Assembly (NCBI GenBank): GCA_963281255.1
Contig: OY725491.1
Location: 4,514,857-4,578,856, forward strand
Source: Aphrocallistes beatrix
Taxonomy: Eukaryota; Porifera; Hexactinellida; Sceptrulophora; Aphrocallistidae
Reading direction: 5' to 3'
DNA length: 64,000 nt
This document shows, piece after piece, positions 33,736 through 44,835 of the stretch. Numbering within the stretch: the first letter of the stretch is position 1; every line of letters starts with the position of its first letter. The notes beneath the pieces are model-generated. The model was given only the letters and a program-made list of their open reading frames with translations, made no database searches and was not told where the DNA came from. Both the position numbers and the translations under genes were made by a program.

Positions 33736-36700
33736 TTAACAATCTCGATAATTGATGAAAATTTGCATGACTGCATCATTAACCTGTTCTTTCCCACATT
33801 TAGTAAAACCTTTACATAGATAATCTAGCTTTCTACTCATGGTAGATTCAAACTCAATCCAATTTGAATCACCAGTATTAATACCATGATATTCAATTTC
33901 TTTCTCTAGAAAACTGTTCCAAACATCTCTATCCCAATCATATTTGCATAATTTAGAACAGCAACAACAATGGTCTGGATTGCTATTGTTGTGATGTAGT
34001 CTGTAATTAGGAAAGTCTCCATGAGGTGGCGCGTCGAATAAATGAACTACAATGCGCCTGGTCTTAGAGTCGTTTCTTTCCCAATTTGCAAGGAGGCAAA
34101 TCGCCAGTCCGTCTAGAGAAGCTTCTGGAACATCTCCTCCACCTTCTGTACAAACCTTTCCTAAAAAATTGATAATATCTTCTTCTCTCGTTGAAAAGTG
34201 AAAATCTTTTGGAAAATGTTCTAAAATATTTGCGTCACAATGATCCCGGTATATTACGACACGAAATTCTATCAGTTTGTTGGATTTTTTGTAAGAATTA
34301 ACAATAGATTGAACCGAAATTCTGACTCTCTCGATATCCGTTGCCATTGACCCAGTTCCATCAATCACGAAGCAAATCTGAAATTTTATTTCGGAGGATA
34401 TTGAGTTATTTTCTTGGTAAGGTCTAAATGTTATCCTTGCAGCACGATGGTATTTCAAGATTTCCCTACCAAAAAGATCCCAAACTTTTATTAAATTTAT
34501 AGCCGTATTTTCCTTATATAAATTATCTGCACTTAGGTCTCGGTCCCAATCCCATTTCCTACTTGAAGATAATTTAAAATCTCCCCACTTGATCAACCTT
34601 CCAGGTAATGCAACAACCATATCATCTTCGTAATCCTCGCAACGAAAAAAGAGAGCAGAATGTTCTTTATCGTTACACCATGCCTTTCCTCCCATTGAGG
34701 CAAACTGGTGACCAGATGTGACACACTTACCGTAATGTTTGAATTTCTGTCTACAAAACTTTCTACAACAAGGACATTTATTAGTGCAACCTAATGATTG
34801 TGTTATTAAGTGCATTTTTACATTCTTATCGATATACTGAGTAAACTCGAAGTCTAAAATCTGAATTTTGCTTTGTTCAAGAGTTCGTTTAAAATGATTG
34901 CTATATGTATAGAGGTTGAAAATAATTTCAGATTCAAACATTTTAGTTTCTTGAACAGCTCTAAACAAGACATCTGAAATATGAATACAGTTGAGAATTT
35001 TTTCATCTTGTATAATCCAAAGACATGGACGCATTCTTATTCCTTGATAATCAAATTTTTTAGAAAATTGTATTTTAAAGTTCAATAAATTAATATTTGG
35101 GTTCATTAACATGCTCAAGAAAAGTATCGTTGTTCGGTATGGACTCTCTATCAGTTGAAAGCTATCAATTTCCTTATCTTGATTGTCTAGAGGTTGGAAC
35201 ATATTATCAGCTTTGAAAATAGACTTATCTTCTTCGTTCATTAAAACCATAAGTTTTTCTAGCTCTTCAACTAATTCGTTGATCATGTTTTGTTGCTTTT
35301 GGATTGCTTCTTGAATGATTTCTTCTTTATTTGAATCTATAAATTCTTTCCATCTCTTCTCAAATACAATCTTAAGAGCATTATTTCGATTGCAGTAATA
35401 TTGTACAATAAAATTTCCCGCATCATTTTCGACATTCTCACCTTTATTAATAGCATCCAAAACGATTATTTCAGCTTCTGATACTAAAGAATCATATTTG
35501 AAAAACTCACGATCACGATCCAGTCTATTATTTGTAGCGCCTATTAAACAACATTTTGCCTTTTCCTTGAAATTCTTCAACAATAAATTTCCAAATTTCT
35601 CTGATATTTTGATGTCATTCATATCAGATTCTGAAGGGTTTTGACAGTATATGACCTTGCAAATTTCGACTTTGGTGAAGAAATAATCCTTCAATTTATC
35701 TTTTTCTGTGACTATATTTTTACGATTATCTAAATATAATTCCCATTTTTTGGAGTAATAGCTCCGGAAAGCCAATGAAAAAATGTAGGAAGCTATGTTT
35801 CGACATGCATACAAGGTTAATTCGGCCCCTATGTAACCGATCTCGTGATTAAAGATGTCAATTCTCTTCTGAAATGCATCTGCTATTAATTTTAACGTAT
35901 AAGGCTTCATTTCTGGGTCCTTTTCCATAAATCTCTTAACATCATCGACCAAATCTTTAAAGATTTTAGGGACAGATATGTTATACAAATATTTCGTATT
36001 TTCTTGATAGTAATCATCACTAACACTTTGTATTAGTTGTCTACGCATTAAAGAGCCAATAAGTTTACTAATTTGTTTATTCGGGCTGAGATATCCCCAA
36101 TCAATGTCATGATCAGGATAGTACCCAGAACATGATTTTAGAAGAGGAACACAATCACCTGGCACCCATGCGTGTTTGTATATGGCTTTATTGTTAGGAA
36201 AATATCTGATGTACTTAGATTCTTGACCCTCTGTTGAGTGTACATAATAAAAATCATTTTCAGTTAGATACTCTAAATGTGGTGAATGGAAATAAGGCTG
36301 AATATCTTTGAGTGGACAACATTGCTTTGCAGGATAAAAATATGGCTCTGCTATCTCATATAAATTTGTCAAACTCTGAACAATTTTTTCTCGCATTTTT
36401 TTAATAATTTCATCAGAATTATATTTGCTTTGAGAGTACATTTCAAGTATTTCCTGCTGATTAATTAACTTTACTTCGTTCGAAAATGCTAAATAAAAGT
36501 CTTGTAGATCACTTTCTCTGTATATTTCTTCAAAATCATCATTTTCAATTTTTTCTCCCCATAGCATTTCAAATTCTTTATTCAACTGTTCATGAGTAAA
36601 ATTAATGAATTTCTTTGAATTACTTGTAATTCCTTTTCTAAACTCATCTAACCATTCTTTTCTTTTTCTTTGATAATATATTTCACTTGTTCGAGTATTA

Positions 36701-39540
36701 AGAAATATTCTATAATTTATTTTTTCAGTAGATATCAATCTTTCCAGGCGACTTCTATGCTCCTTCACAATTAATCTGGATTCACTAAGATCAGGTGCAT
36801 TTTCTGCATACTTGTAGAGACATTGTTCTTTAATTGTATCGAAACTATTTTCGAAATCTTGTGTCTTCTTATTTATTTCATCCTTTAATTCTGATGATTT
36901 AAGCATTTGCATTTCAGAAATTTCATTTGAAATTTTTTCCAAACTTTTTTTGAGTTCATCTTCCTTGGAATGGATCATACTTTCCATCAATTCTTCTACA
37001 AACTTGTCCAACTGTTCATGATGTTTCACTTCATTCAAATCTTTATATCTGACAATGTCTTGGAATCGTATTATAGAATTCCACGTTCCCCCTGCCATGC
37101 TAAGCCATTCACTCATGCTAGTGAATGTGGGACGATTGTTTGTCGGACTGCTTTTAAGTTGGTCAAATATAGACTTTCTTAGCTTTGAACATTCAAGGGC
37201 GAAATTTGATGCTGGGATTTGTTTGATCACTCCCTTATCGAATATCTCTTCTGCTGGAGTATCGACACTAATGGTGTTGAATGCATTTGGTAAAGTATAT
37301 AAATCTGCCTCAGTCAGATTTATTTGATCGGATATTTTTATTTTTTTGGAGTGTTTTGTGTCTTCAATTTCGTCATCCAAACTTTTTATCAAAATCTTTA
37401 AAGCATCTTTTCGCTTTGATAAATTCGGATCAGCAACTTTATTTAGTACAAAGATGATCTTAGGCAAGGTAGCACGGTTAACTCTTAAGTGGTTGAGTGA
37501 AAATGCACAAATCTTTAATAACTCTTTAATTCTGACATCGATTTCTCCTGGTAAATTTATTATGACAATGTTTGATACAGATAAACAAAATAATATCAGA
37601 GTTCTATCAAAGTGTATGTTTGATGCATTCGTAATTTCTTCCCTTTCAGTAGCTTCAATTCCTTCTGTGTCTATTATTAGAAAAAACTTTGAATCATTTA
37701 TCGGTTCGCTTAGTTCCATTACAGAAGCATATACTCCTCTGGTACATCTCCCAGAGCTTGTGATAAACTTACAGCCAAACACGTAGTTCAAGAGAGTTGA
37801 CTTCCCAGAGCTCTGAGGACCAATAATACTCAGCACAATTGGAGCTTCAGTAATTCTTCCAGTGCCTTTATTATAACGTTGCACGAAGTCAGTTTGTCTA
37901 ACATGAAAATGTCGCAACAAATCATTGAGCTCTTTACTGAAAAATACGAGATTATCTCCATCGATCAATTCGAATGGTTCGCCATTCTGAACGAGATTAC
38001 ACATACTTCTACTCAGTTTATCAAAATATTCATTTCCGGGAGAAACTGAATTTTTGTTCCAATATTTCTGTCCAAGTATTGCTTCTCTCCACAGAATTTC
38101 AACTGAATATTTATCATTGGCTTGCTGCTTTGGTTTGTTTGAACTGCATACCTCATTGGTTATTCGCTGAAGCTCTAGTACCAGTTTCCCTAATATCAAT
38201 ATGCAATTTTTATCCGATATAATTTTAAAAAATATCTCATTGACATAGCATTGCTGTATGTTTTTTAAATTTTTAAAACAATCACTTCGCTGTATATTCA
38301 ATTTTTCTACTGTTTCTTGTTCATCTTGACTGGATATTTGATAGGTTTTCTTCATAAGGCCTATAAATATGGGATAACAGCTTAGAAATTCATAATTGAT
38401 TCCTTCACTTGATCTTTGTGATATGATACCATCAATAATATCTTCCACTAACTTTTGTGAATCCTCTATCTCTTCCCAAAGATTTGCATCGTAATCTTTA
38501 ATAAGTTCTTCAAGACTTTTTGAAGTAAATTTGGGAATTTTATTTCCTAGTAGTATCAACTCTTTTCCCACTTCTTTTAATTCTCGCTTCATCAACTTTA
38601 ATTTGTGTGATTCTTCTTTCAGATTAGGTATTTTAATGATTTTATATTCTATTTCCTTGAACACTTTATATATCTTCTGCTTTTCAGAAACGTCTCTGAT
38701 GAATATATATATATATTTATCTTTAAGGTTCATTGACTTTAATTCTTTCTCAATTTCTTCAAATTTTGCAAGCAAATCAGATTCAAGAACATGTACAATA
38801 AGAATATTAACATGTTTTAAAAGGGAATTAATAAAGTTTATCGGAGTCGGTGTGTGGCAATCAAAAAATGCCCAATCTGTGAAATACTTCTCACAATTAT
38901 CTCCAGGATAAAAGTTCTTTGTCAGTTTTAAATCAATAGAATTCGAATGGAAGAAACTACTCTGAGGATTGCTTTCAGTGAAATTTATCTCAAATAACAT
39001 GTCAAGCAGTTTTGACTTTCCAACTGCACTATTAGCAGCACCTCCTAAACCGAATGAAATGATCGCATTATGAGGAGTGAGAGAATACCATAGTTCTTTG
39101 CAGATTGTGAATTGTGACTCGTGGAAGGATGTATCAATAATCGGAAAATAGAACGGAATTGGATTATTGAAAGAGTACTGGTTGATATAAATCGACTTGA
39201 GAAAAAAATCTGAATTTTGGAAGAGTAAATGAAACAAATCATTTGATGATTTTATTTCTGATTCTTCAAGGTTAATTAGTTCGAGTAAATCTTGGAAGGA
39301 TAAATTACAATTCAAGTGGTATAGTGATAATGGAACTATGTCTTGAAATTTCGTTTGTGTTGATTTAGCTGCCATTTTTAGTTGTTCGGTATACGAGTCG
39401 CAGTGCAACATTCTATATTGAGATATCGTAATTGGTGCTGAAACATATCTATCGCAATATTTTCTGATTTCAGCAAATTTTTTAGCTTGATTAGCTTTGA
39501 GATCTTCTCCATATACTCTACTTACTATATATTGCCACAT
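33736..39540 (-). CDS. Giant GTPase of the VLIG/URGCP type with C-terminal vWA domain
   Basis: A single open frame of 1934 residues with no stop or frameshift. Order: N-terminal helical region resembling the start of very large inducible GTPases (to about 150); a first degenerate P-loop region, GLGGAANSAVGKSKLL (164-179); a complete G domain near 565-720 with GPQSSGKST, DTEG and LNKVADPN; coiled coil around 860-970; a long helical middle; a Cys/His cluster CPCCRKFC...GKCVTSGHQ near 1580-1610, as in the C-terminus of VLIGs; and a vWA domain from about 1725 with the MIDAS motif DGTGSM. VLIG/URGCP proteins are cytosolic dynamin-related GTPases linked to interferon responses in vertebrates. Animal VLIGs I know end after the zinc cluster, so the appended vWA is unusual. 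Role in this organism unknown. Start is the first ATG, preceded by stops. Confidence 0.9.
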   Translation of the reverse strand: MWQYIVSRVYGEDLKANQAKKFAEIRKYCDRYVSAPITISQYRMLHCDSYTEQLKMAAKSTQTKFQDIVPLSLYHLNCNLSFQDLLELINLEESEIKSSNDLFHLLFQNSDFFLKSIYINQYSFNNPIPFYFPIIDTSFHESQFTICKELWYSLTPHNAIISFGLGGAANSAVGKSKLLDMLFEINFTESNPQSSFFHSNSIDLKLTKNFYPGDNCEKYFTDWAFFDCHTPTPINFINSLLKHVNILIVHVLESDLLAKFEEIEKELKSMNLKDKYIYIFIRDVSEKQKIYKVFKEIEYKIIKIPNLKEESHKLKLMKRELKEVGKELILLGNKIPKFTSKSLEELIKDYDANLWEEIEDSQKLVEDIIDGIISQRSSEGINYEFLSCYPIFIGLMKKTYQISSQDEQETVEKLNIQRSDCFKNLKNIQQCYVNEIFFKIISDKNCILILGKLVLELQRITNEVCSSNKPKQQANDKYSVEILWREAILGQKYWNKNSVSPGNEYFDKLSRSMCNLVQNGEPFELIDGDNLVFFSKELNDLLRHFHVRQTDFVQRYNKGTGRITEAPIVLSIIGPQSSGKSTLLNYVFGCKFITSSGRCTRGVYASVMELSEPINDSKFFLIIDTEGIEATEREEITNASNIHFDRTLILFCLSVSNIVIINLPGEIDVRIKELLKICAFSLNHLRVNRATLPKIIFVLNKVADPNLSKRKDALKILIKSLDDEIEDTKHSKKIKISDQINLTEADLYTLPNAFNTISVDTPAEEIFDKGVIKQIPASNFALECSKLRKSIFDQLKSSPTNNRPTFTSMSEWLSMAGGTWNSIIRFQDIVRYKDLNEVKHHEQLDKFVEELMESMIHSKEDELKKSLEKISNEISEMQMLKSSELKDEINKKTQDFENSFDTIKEQCLYKYAENAPDLSESRLIVKEHRSRLERLISTEKINYRIFLNTRTSEIYYQRKRKEWLDEFRKGITSNSKKFINFTHEQLNKEFEMLWGEKIENDDFEEIYRESDLQDFYLAFSNEVKLINQQEILEMYSQSKYNSDEIIKKMREKIVQSLTNLYEIAEPYFYPAKQCCPLKDIQPYFHSPHLEYLTENDFYYVHSTEGQESKYIRYFPNNKAIYKHAWVPGDCVPLLKSCSGYYPDHDIDWGYLSPNKQISKLIGSLMRRQLIQSVSDDYYQENTKYLYNISVPKIFKDLVDDVKRFMEKDPEMKPYTLKLIADAFQKRIDIFNHEIGYIGAELTLYACRNIASYIFSLAFRSYYSKKWELYLDNRKNIVTEKDKLKDYFFTKVEICKVIYCQNPSESDMNDIKISEKFGNLLLKNFKEKAKCCLIGATNNRLDRDREFFKYDSLVSEAEIIVLDAINKGENVENDAGNFIVQYYCNRNNALKIVFEKRWKEFIDSNKEEIIQEAIQKQQNMINELVEELEKLMVLMNEEDKSIFKADNMFQPLDNQDKEIDSFQLIESPYRTTILFLSMLMNPNINLLNFKIQFSKKFDYQGIRMRPCLWIIQDEKILNCIHISDVLFRAVQETKMFESEIIFNLYTYSNHFKRTLEQSKIQILDFEFTQYIDKNVKMHLITQSLGCTNKCPCCRKFCRQKFKHYGKCVTSGHQFASMGGKAWCNDKEHSALFFRCEDYEDDMVVALPGRLIKWGDFKLSSSRKWDWDRDLSADNLYKENTAINLIKVWDLFGREILKYHRAARITFRPYQENNSISSEIKFQICFVIDGTGSMATDIERVRISVQSIVNSYKKSNKLIEFRVVIYRDHCDANILEHFPKDFHFSTREEDIINFLGKVCTEGGGDVPEASLDGLAICLLANWERNDSKTRRIVVHLFDAPPHGDFPNYRLHHNNSNPDHCCCCSKLCKYDWDRDVWNSFLEKEIEYHGINTGDSNWIEFESTMSRKLDYLCKGFTKCGKEQVNDAVMQIFINYRDC

Positions 39541-40065
39541 TTAATCACTAGTGAATCAATAAAAATAAAAATATTATTTACTCATTTCCATTTAAGGACA
39601 TAATAAAACTATGGAATAAACCTATGAATTGTAGATTTGGAAGAACCTCAATAACATAAGGGGAACCAAACTATGACATAGTCCACATAAACCGATCAAT
39701 ATCATCATGGTATAGGAGAAAATTATCTTATTTCGCGCTCCTAAGCAATATTATACACCTAAAGGAGCGACTTGCGTTCCGAAATAATTCCATGCTTAGA
39801 ATGCACGTTCTTACCTTGATGTTAGGTTAAAATATGGTTGCGCTGTTTCGTGCAAGATTGAGGAGCATACATTAGTCCTTACTCAACATGTAGTCGTTTG
39901 TCCTACCCTTAAAATTAGCAAGTTTTAGACTCTTCAGAACATTAGTCTCACTATATATTCTTAATTATTTTAGTTTGTATTTCGTATTCTCGTACAAATG
40001 AGAAATAAGATATCAGACAATAATATATACAAAATTTAAATAATGGAATAGGGAAATAATGAATA
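39541..40065. promoter_or_regulatory. Upstream region of the giant GTPase
   Basis: AT-rich 525 bp between the GTPase start and a Helitron. No defined promoter motif was identified; nothing else is annotated here. Confidence 0.25.
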
Positions 40066-40468
40066 CAAGCGCGCTTTGCGGACTTGCGTAGCACAGCTAG
40101 TGAACACTTCGTGTTCACCGAGTCACTCTGCGGGCGCCTGGGAAAGTCAACAAATTCAAAAATCTCTATGGGTGCCAAATATTGATTACTTTCACTAATC
40201 CAAATTTGATTATTTTATGAATATATTGTAATAAAGAAATTATCAAAATAAGTCCAAACATTGAATAATTGAAATCTATGCCCTTAATAATATCAAAAGA
40301 TTAATGATTGAAAATTAATTTCAAATACATTTTAAAGATTTGTTTACTTTAGGTATCTCTTGTAAACAAAAGTAAACAAATAATTTATCATATAGTCGAG
40401 TCGAAAATACGACATTCGGGATCTACACCCCTAAAAACCCACGTCAACCGTTGGAAGCTAGTCTCTAA
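40066..40468 (-). mobile_element. Helitron family B, copy 4 (5'-truncated)
   Basis: 3' end and part of the tandem units present. The copy is cut at 40468 where a palindromic element begins, and its other half does not reappear on the far side. Confidence 0.75.
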
Positions 40469-40653
40469 CCATGACCTACTTAATATACGGCCGTGTATGT
40501 CACCGAGAAGGCCTGAAAGATATAGAAAAATAAAAATAGGAGGCCAGTTTTAATAAAGTATACAGTTAAAATTCAATTAGACCGATAAATCAAAACTGTA
40601 TACGATAGACCTTTGAAATGTATTATCACAAATATACAAACATTATATTAGAG

Positions 40654-40992
40654 CAGTGTTTCTCAAACTAATTTAGCACACAGCCCCCTAATCAGGATTT
40701 TACTGTCGACACCGCCCCCTCCCCTTACTCATGATCCGTAAGCCATCAACAGTGTAATTATTGTATTAATTAGTCACGAGAAGCCATTGACAGTGTGATT
40801 ATTGTACTTTCTAGCTCTAACAACTACAGTGAATGTTGAAATTTGTTTCAAAGATTGACCATCAATATTCTGGAATACACATTTTTTTGAGGTTCAAATA
40901 TCGTAGATGTATTGCTAACAAAACATATTAGCGCCCCCCAACAACCTTTCAGCGCCCCCTGGGGGCTCTACGGCCCACTTTGAGAATCACTG
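40654..40992. mobile_element. 339-bp hAT MITE with 8-bp TSD
   Basis: Ends CAGTGTTTCTCAAACT and TTTGAGAATCACTG with perfect TATTAGAG duplications at 40646-40653 and 40993-41000. Confidence 0.93.
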
Positions 40993-42204
40993 TATTAGAG
41001 TATCCAATTCAGCTGTCAAATTTTTGATACATCATCATGTTATTGCACAATAGGCTCTTTTTATAATTAAAAATGCTGCTGTTCTAGCACATTTAAAACA
41101 TCGTCAACTCCATTCCTAATCCTTGAATTTTTGATAGAACAACAATAGGAAGGCCTTGATCCAAAAAATCTGAAAATCTTATTTGGAATGTCATTTGCTA
41201 TGGAAGTAAAAAATTGAATGTTTAAGCCATAAACAAAATGTATAGATCGTAGACACTAAAAATTATATCATTCAATCGGAGAACTATTACTTCCTATAAG
41301 ATAATAATACTGTTCGCGTGTCTATTTTCTCACATATCATACTTCTCTATAGATCGTGATAAAATTCTAGATAACTCAGAAAACTTCGAAAATAAACATG
41401 GGAACAGTATTATTATCATATAGGAAGTAATAGCTTGCGGATTGAATGGTAGAATTTCTTAGTGTCTACGATCTATACATTTTGAGTCATGGCTTAAATC
41501 TTCATTTTTTTGCTTCCATAGCAAATGAGGAATGGCTAGACACTCCAAATAAGATTTTCAGAGTTTTTGGATTAAGACCTTCCTATTGTAGTTCTGTCAC
41601 GAAAATTTTGGTCCGGGGGACCAAAATTTTCATGGAAAATTGGTCCTCCCCTGAAAATTTTGGTCCTACTATGGACCAATTTTCCATGGAATTTTGGTCC
41701 GGGGGGACCATTTTTTTCAGGGAAAATTGGTCCGGGGGGGACCATTTTTTTCATGGAAAATTGGTCCGGGGGGGGACCATTTTTTTCAGGGAAAATTGGT
41801 CCGGGGGGACCATTTTTTTCAGGGAATATTGGTCCGGGGACCATTTCTTTCAGAAAAAATTGTCTGGGAGACTAATTCTTTCATGGAAAATTAGATTCTA
41901 TCAATCATTTGACATCCTCGATTTTTATACTTTTAATTGTCGAAGTTGTTTGACCCCGGACTGACAATTCATATTTTAGTATTCAATACATTAGATGGAC
42001 AATACTCAGGCGTTCAAGATTCCTGAATATACTTATCCCCAGTTGCATACTAATACTGTATTGTTATGGATTCGTTATATCACAGTATGATACCAAGAAG
42101 TAACTCATTCTAGTCATACCAACACTTAAACAATGGTTGTTACTAATATCCGGGACAGGACGGGACAGCTGCAGGATATCCCCGGTTTTAACTAAAATAC
42201 TGGA

Positions 42205-42356
42205 CATGTCCCAATATACCAGGGTTGCTGTGGGAATGGGAGTGATTTTTCCCCCGGCGGGGATCCCCATAGGATTCCTATGGGGATTCCCACAGGAATT
42301 TTATGGGAATGGGATGGGAATGTGAATTGAAATTTAATTCCCACGGAAACCCTGAT
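42205..42356. mobile_element. Possible small MITE with CAGGGTT ends
   Basis: Begins CAGGGTTGCTGTGGGAATGG and ends CCACGGAAACCCTG with GGGAATGGGA repeats inside. Only a 4-bp ATAC repeat flanks it, so boundaries are tentative. Confidence 0.4.
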
Positions 42357-42438
42357 ACATATTTAGCTAATCTCAAATCTAATAAGTGTATTTTATTTAT
42401 TCTGTTCTCTAAAATCTGAACTCTCTTCCTATTGAGTG

Positions 42439-43258
42439 CAGGGTTGGAATTTAACCCGGGTTAAATAGGTTTTGCACAGCCCAGTGGGTTAAACCCGGGT
42501 AAAACCCGGGTTTAATTAGTTTAACCCGGGTTAAAACGGGTTAAAACGGGTTTTATTGTCCAGAAACGGATTTTCCCAGTTATTGTCCTTGTTTTCAAAT
42601 TCAACGAGATAATTAATTATATAAGCGTATTTATTGTAAGAGGTGCATATCAAAATCTAAAACAAATGAAAAGCAAATCACCAGTCAAACTCCACTGAAT
42701 CTCTCAATTCCCGATAACAGATTACCAATTTTGCTGGTTCTCTAAGTCTAATCTATTTCGAAGTTTGTTCTGGACTAAACGAAAGTTAGAAAATATCCAC
42801 TCAATTGAAGCATTTATGCGCCTCACCTTAGACCTTCTACTTTTAGAAAAAAGCTTTGAACAGGATCACTGGGCCACCAACAAAATTAGCATTATACATG
42901 TAGTAATCGCTATGATTAGAGTAGGTAAGGTGAACTGCTCTACATAAATAATAGTACGTAGTATCCTTTGATTGTTTACTTAATGCACCTCAGATTGTTG
43001 TAACTTTTAAGAAATTCCATTGTTCGTACATCAGGTCTTATTAAAAATATCATTACGGAATCTCAAAATAATACTTGCAGAATAAGAATTTTCAATCCAA
43101 ACAATTGATATCGCTAAAATTAACTGATTTACAAGTACATTAGAATAAAACCCACTTTAACCCAGTTTAACCCACAAAAGGGGGTTTTGCCCAGCCCGGG
43201 TTTAACCCGGGTTAAATCCGGGTTTAACCCGGGGGGTGGGTTAAATTAGCCAACCCTG
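42439..43258 (-). mobile_element. 820-bp hAT element with 8-bp TSD
   Basis: Ends CAGGGTTGGAATTTAACCC and TTAGCCAACCCTG with perfect ATTGAGTG duplications at 42431-42438 and 43259-43266. Subterminal TTAACCCGGG repeats are typical of hAT binding sites. It contains a decayed transposase C-terminus. Confidence 0.9.
42695..42850 (-). pseudogene. hAT transposase C-terminal (dimerisation) remnant
   Basis: Minus-strand reading gives NASIEWIFSNFRLVQNKLRN, close to the SVERIFSxFGLVQxKLRNRL signature at the end of hAT transposases, then runs into a stop. The rest of the gene is missing, so the element is an internal-deletion derivative. Confidence 0.65.
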
Positions 43259-43844
43259 ATTGAGTGCCTATCTATTCCAACTATAATAACTAGACCTAAT
43301 AACAGCTACCGCAGCGCCACTGGGGCTTGACATCCTTTCCAAATGGTGATGCATTTTTCATTGAAATATTGGTTATGGCGGACCAAAATTCCTTATGGAA
43401 AATTGGTCCCCGGACCAAAATTCCCTGAAAAAAATGGTCCCCCCGGACCAAAATTCCATGGAAAATTGGTCCACGTAGGACCAAAATTTTCAGGGGAGGA
43501 CCAATTTTCCATGAAAAAATTGGTCCCCCGGACCAAAATTCCATGGAAAATTGGTCCCCCGGACCAAAATTTTCGCGGACCATTTTTCCAGTGACAGTTC
43601 TATCAAAAATTCAAGCATTAGAAATACGATGTTTTAAATGAGCTAGAACAGCAGCATTTTTCGTTCTAAAAAGAGCCTATCGCGCAACAGCTTGATGACA
43701 TATCAACTTTTTGACAGATGGATTGGATACTCTGATATAATGTTTGTATATAGTAATAATAGATTTCAAAGCTCTATTGTAAACGGTTTTTGATTTGTCG
43801 GTCTAATTGAATTGAACTGAGGCCTTATATACAGTAGGCTATGG

Positions 43845-44835
43845 TTACTTCCGGTATGGTGGAAATAGTTCGAACCAAAACCGGAAATAGTTCGACTTTC
43901 CAAAAAAGGAAATAGTTCGAATAAAAAACACCATTAATCCTAATGATAAAAAGTCGAACTATTTCCTTTTTCGAAAAGTCGAACCATTTTCGCATTACAG
44001 TTACTTCCTATTCAATGGTAATATAATTAGTATCCTAAATTGGATATTTTTTGAGTTATGGGTAAATTTAAAAAACATGACAAAAATTTATAAATTGACC
44101 CATAACTCAAAACATCGAATTTAGGGATACAAATTAAATTACTATTGAATCGGAAGTAACCTATTGTCTATCGAATAAGTTCAAATTTGAACGCCTAGTT
44201 GCTATAGATTTCATACGTGCCAACTTGAGTCATGATGAAATCGGGACGCAGCGTTGAATTTCGCGGGACAAGGCGGGACGCAATAGAAAAGTATTATACA
44301 TAGAATACAAAAAATCGGGGCAAAATGGGGAAATTTCATGTAAAAGCGGGACACTAGAGAAAATTAGCTCAATAGAAAAGTGGAAAAAGCGGGATGTCCA
44401 GCCAAAAACGGGACAATTGGCAAGTATGAGATTTCACAATACAGCATTAATTGACCAAAATGAGTTTCCATTGCAAGGCAGGAATGCAGCAGCATTCCAT
44501 TAAAACTTTCACAATATTTCGAATCAACCCATCCCAGCTTGGAGTTACCAAAAAATTCAATAATGGTTCAAAGTATGTTTAAAACAGTTTAGAAAATGAA
44601 AACATTTGATACGAAATATAGCTATAATTGCGCAAATGGATGATGGCTAATCATAATTTTCTCAACGAATATGTATACTTTGATACCATGTTTATATATG
44701 CTTGTATGTAATACATTTAAGGTCAATCATGCATGGCTAATGCTTTTATGATATGTTGTATAAATATTCGATGGCCTTCTATTTAGCAATGGTCACGGTT
44801 CTCGAAGTTGGTGAATAGGCCTTATATAAAGTAGG
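43845..44835. mobile_element. Palindromic element with a nested 140-bp inverted repeat
   Basis: Right end GGCCTTATATAAAGTAGGTC near 44835. The internal palindrome is centred near 44075 (GTAATATAATTAGTATCC and its inverse). 43860-43996 is an inserted array of GGAAATAGTTCGA in both orientations. Boundaries approximate. A CGGGAC-rich patch lies at 44240-44400. Confidence 0.55.

Larger units (their letters stand above)
41597..43597. mobile_element. Element with GGTCC/GGACC hairpin arrays at both ends
   Basis: Left end GTCACGAAAATTTTGGTCC, right end the inverse (TTTTCCAGTGAC), with AGTTCT on both sides as a likely duplication. About 41605-41885 and 43378-43590 are inverted arrays of a 30-bp unit (GGACCATTTTTTTCAGGG / GAAAATTGGTCC). 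A hAT element occupies the middle. Confidence 0.65.
40469..43844. mobile_element. Palindromic (foldback) element carrying nested insertions
   Basis: Ends CCATGACCTACTTAATATA and TATACAGTAGGCTATGG. Arms 40469-41592 and 43598-43844 plus the internal palindrome around 41330 belong to the same family as 62842-63575 (shared AATAATACTGTTCGCGTGTC-type centre). Two insertions, at 40654 and 41597, break it. Confidence 0.75.

Noticed and set aside
36970..38911. Plus-strand ORFs of 70-146 codons opposite the giant GTPase
   Set aside because: Antisense shadows of a long coding frame with biased composition and no domains.
41446..41964. 172-codon plus-strand ORF with GPGGPFFSGK-type repeats
   Set aside because: It is the translation of the GGTCC hairpin array of a mobile element; all frames are open because the unit lacks stops.
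42765..42947. Plus-strand 60-codon ORF inside the hAT element
   Set aside because: The minus strand of the same bases gives the recognisable hAT C-terminal signature, so the plus frame is a shadow.
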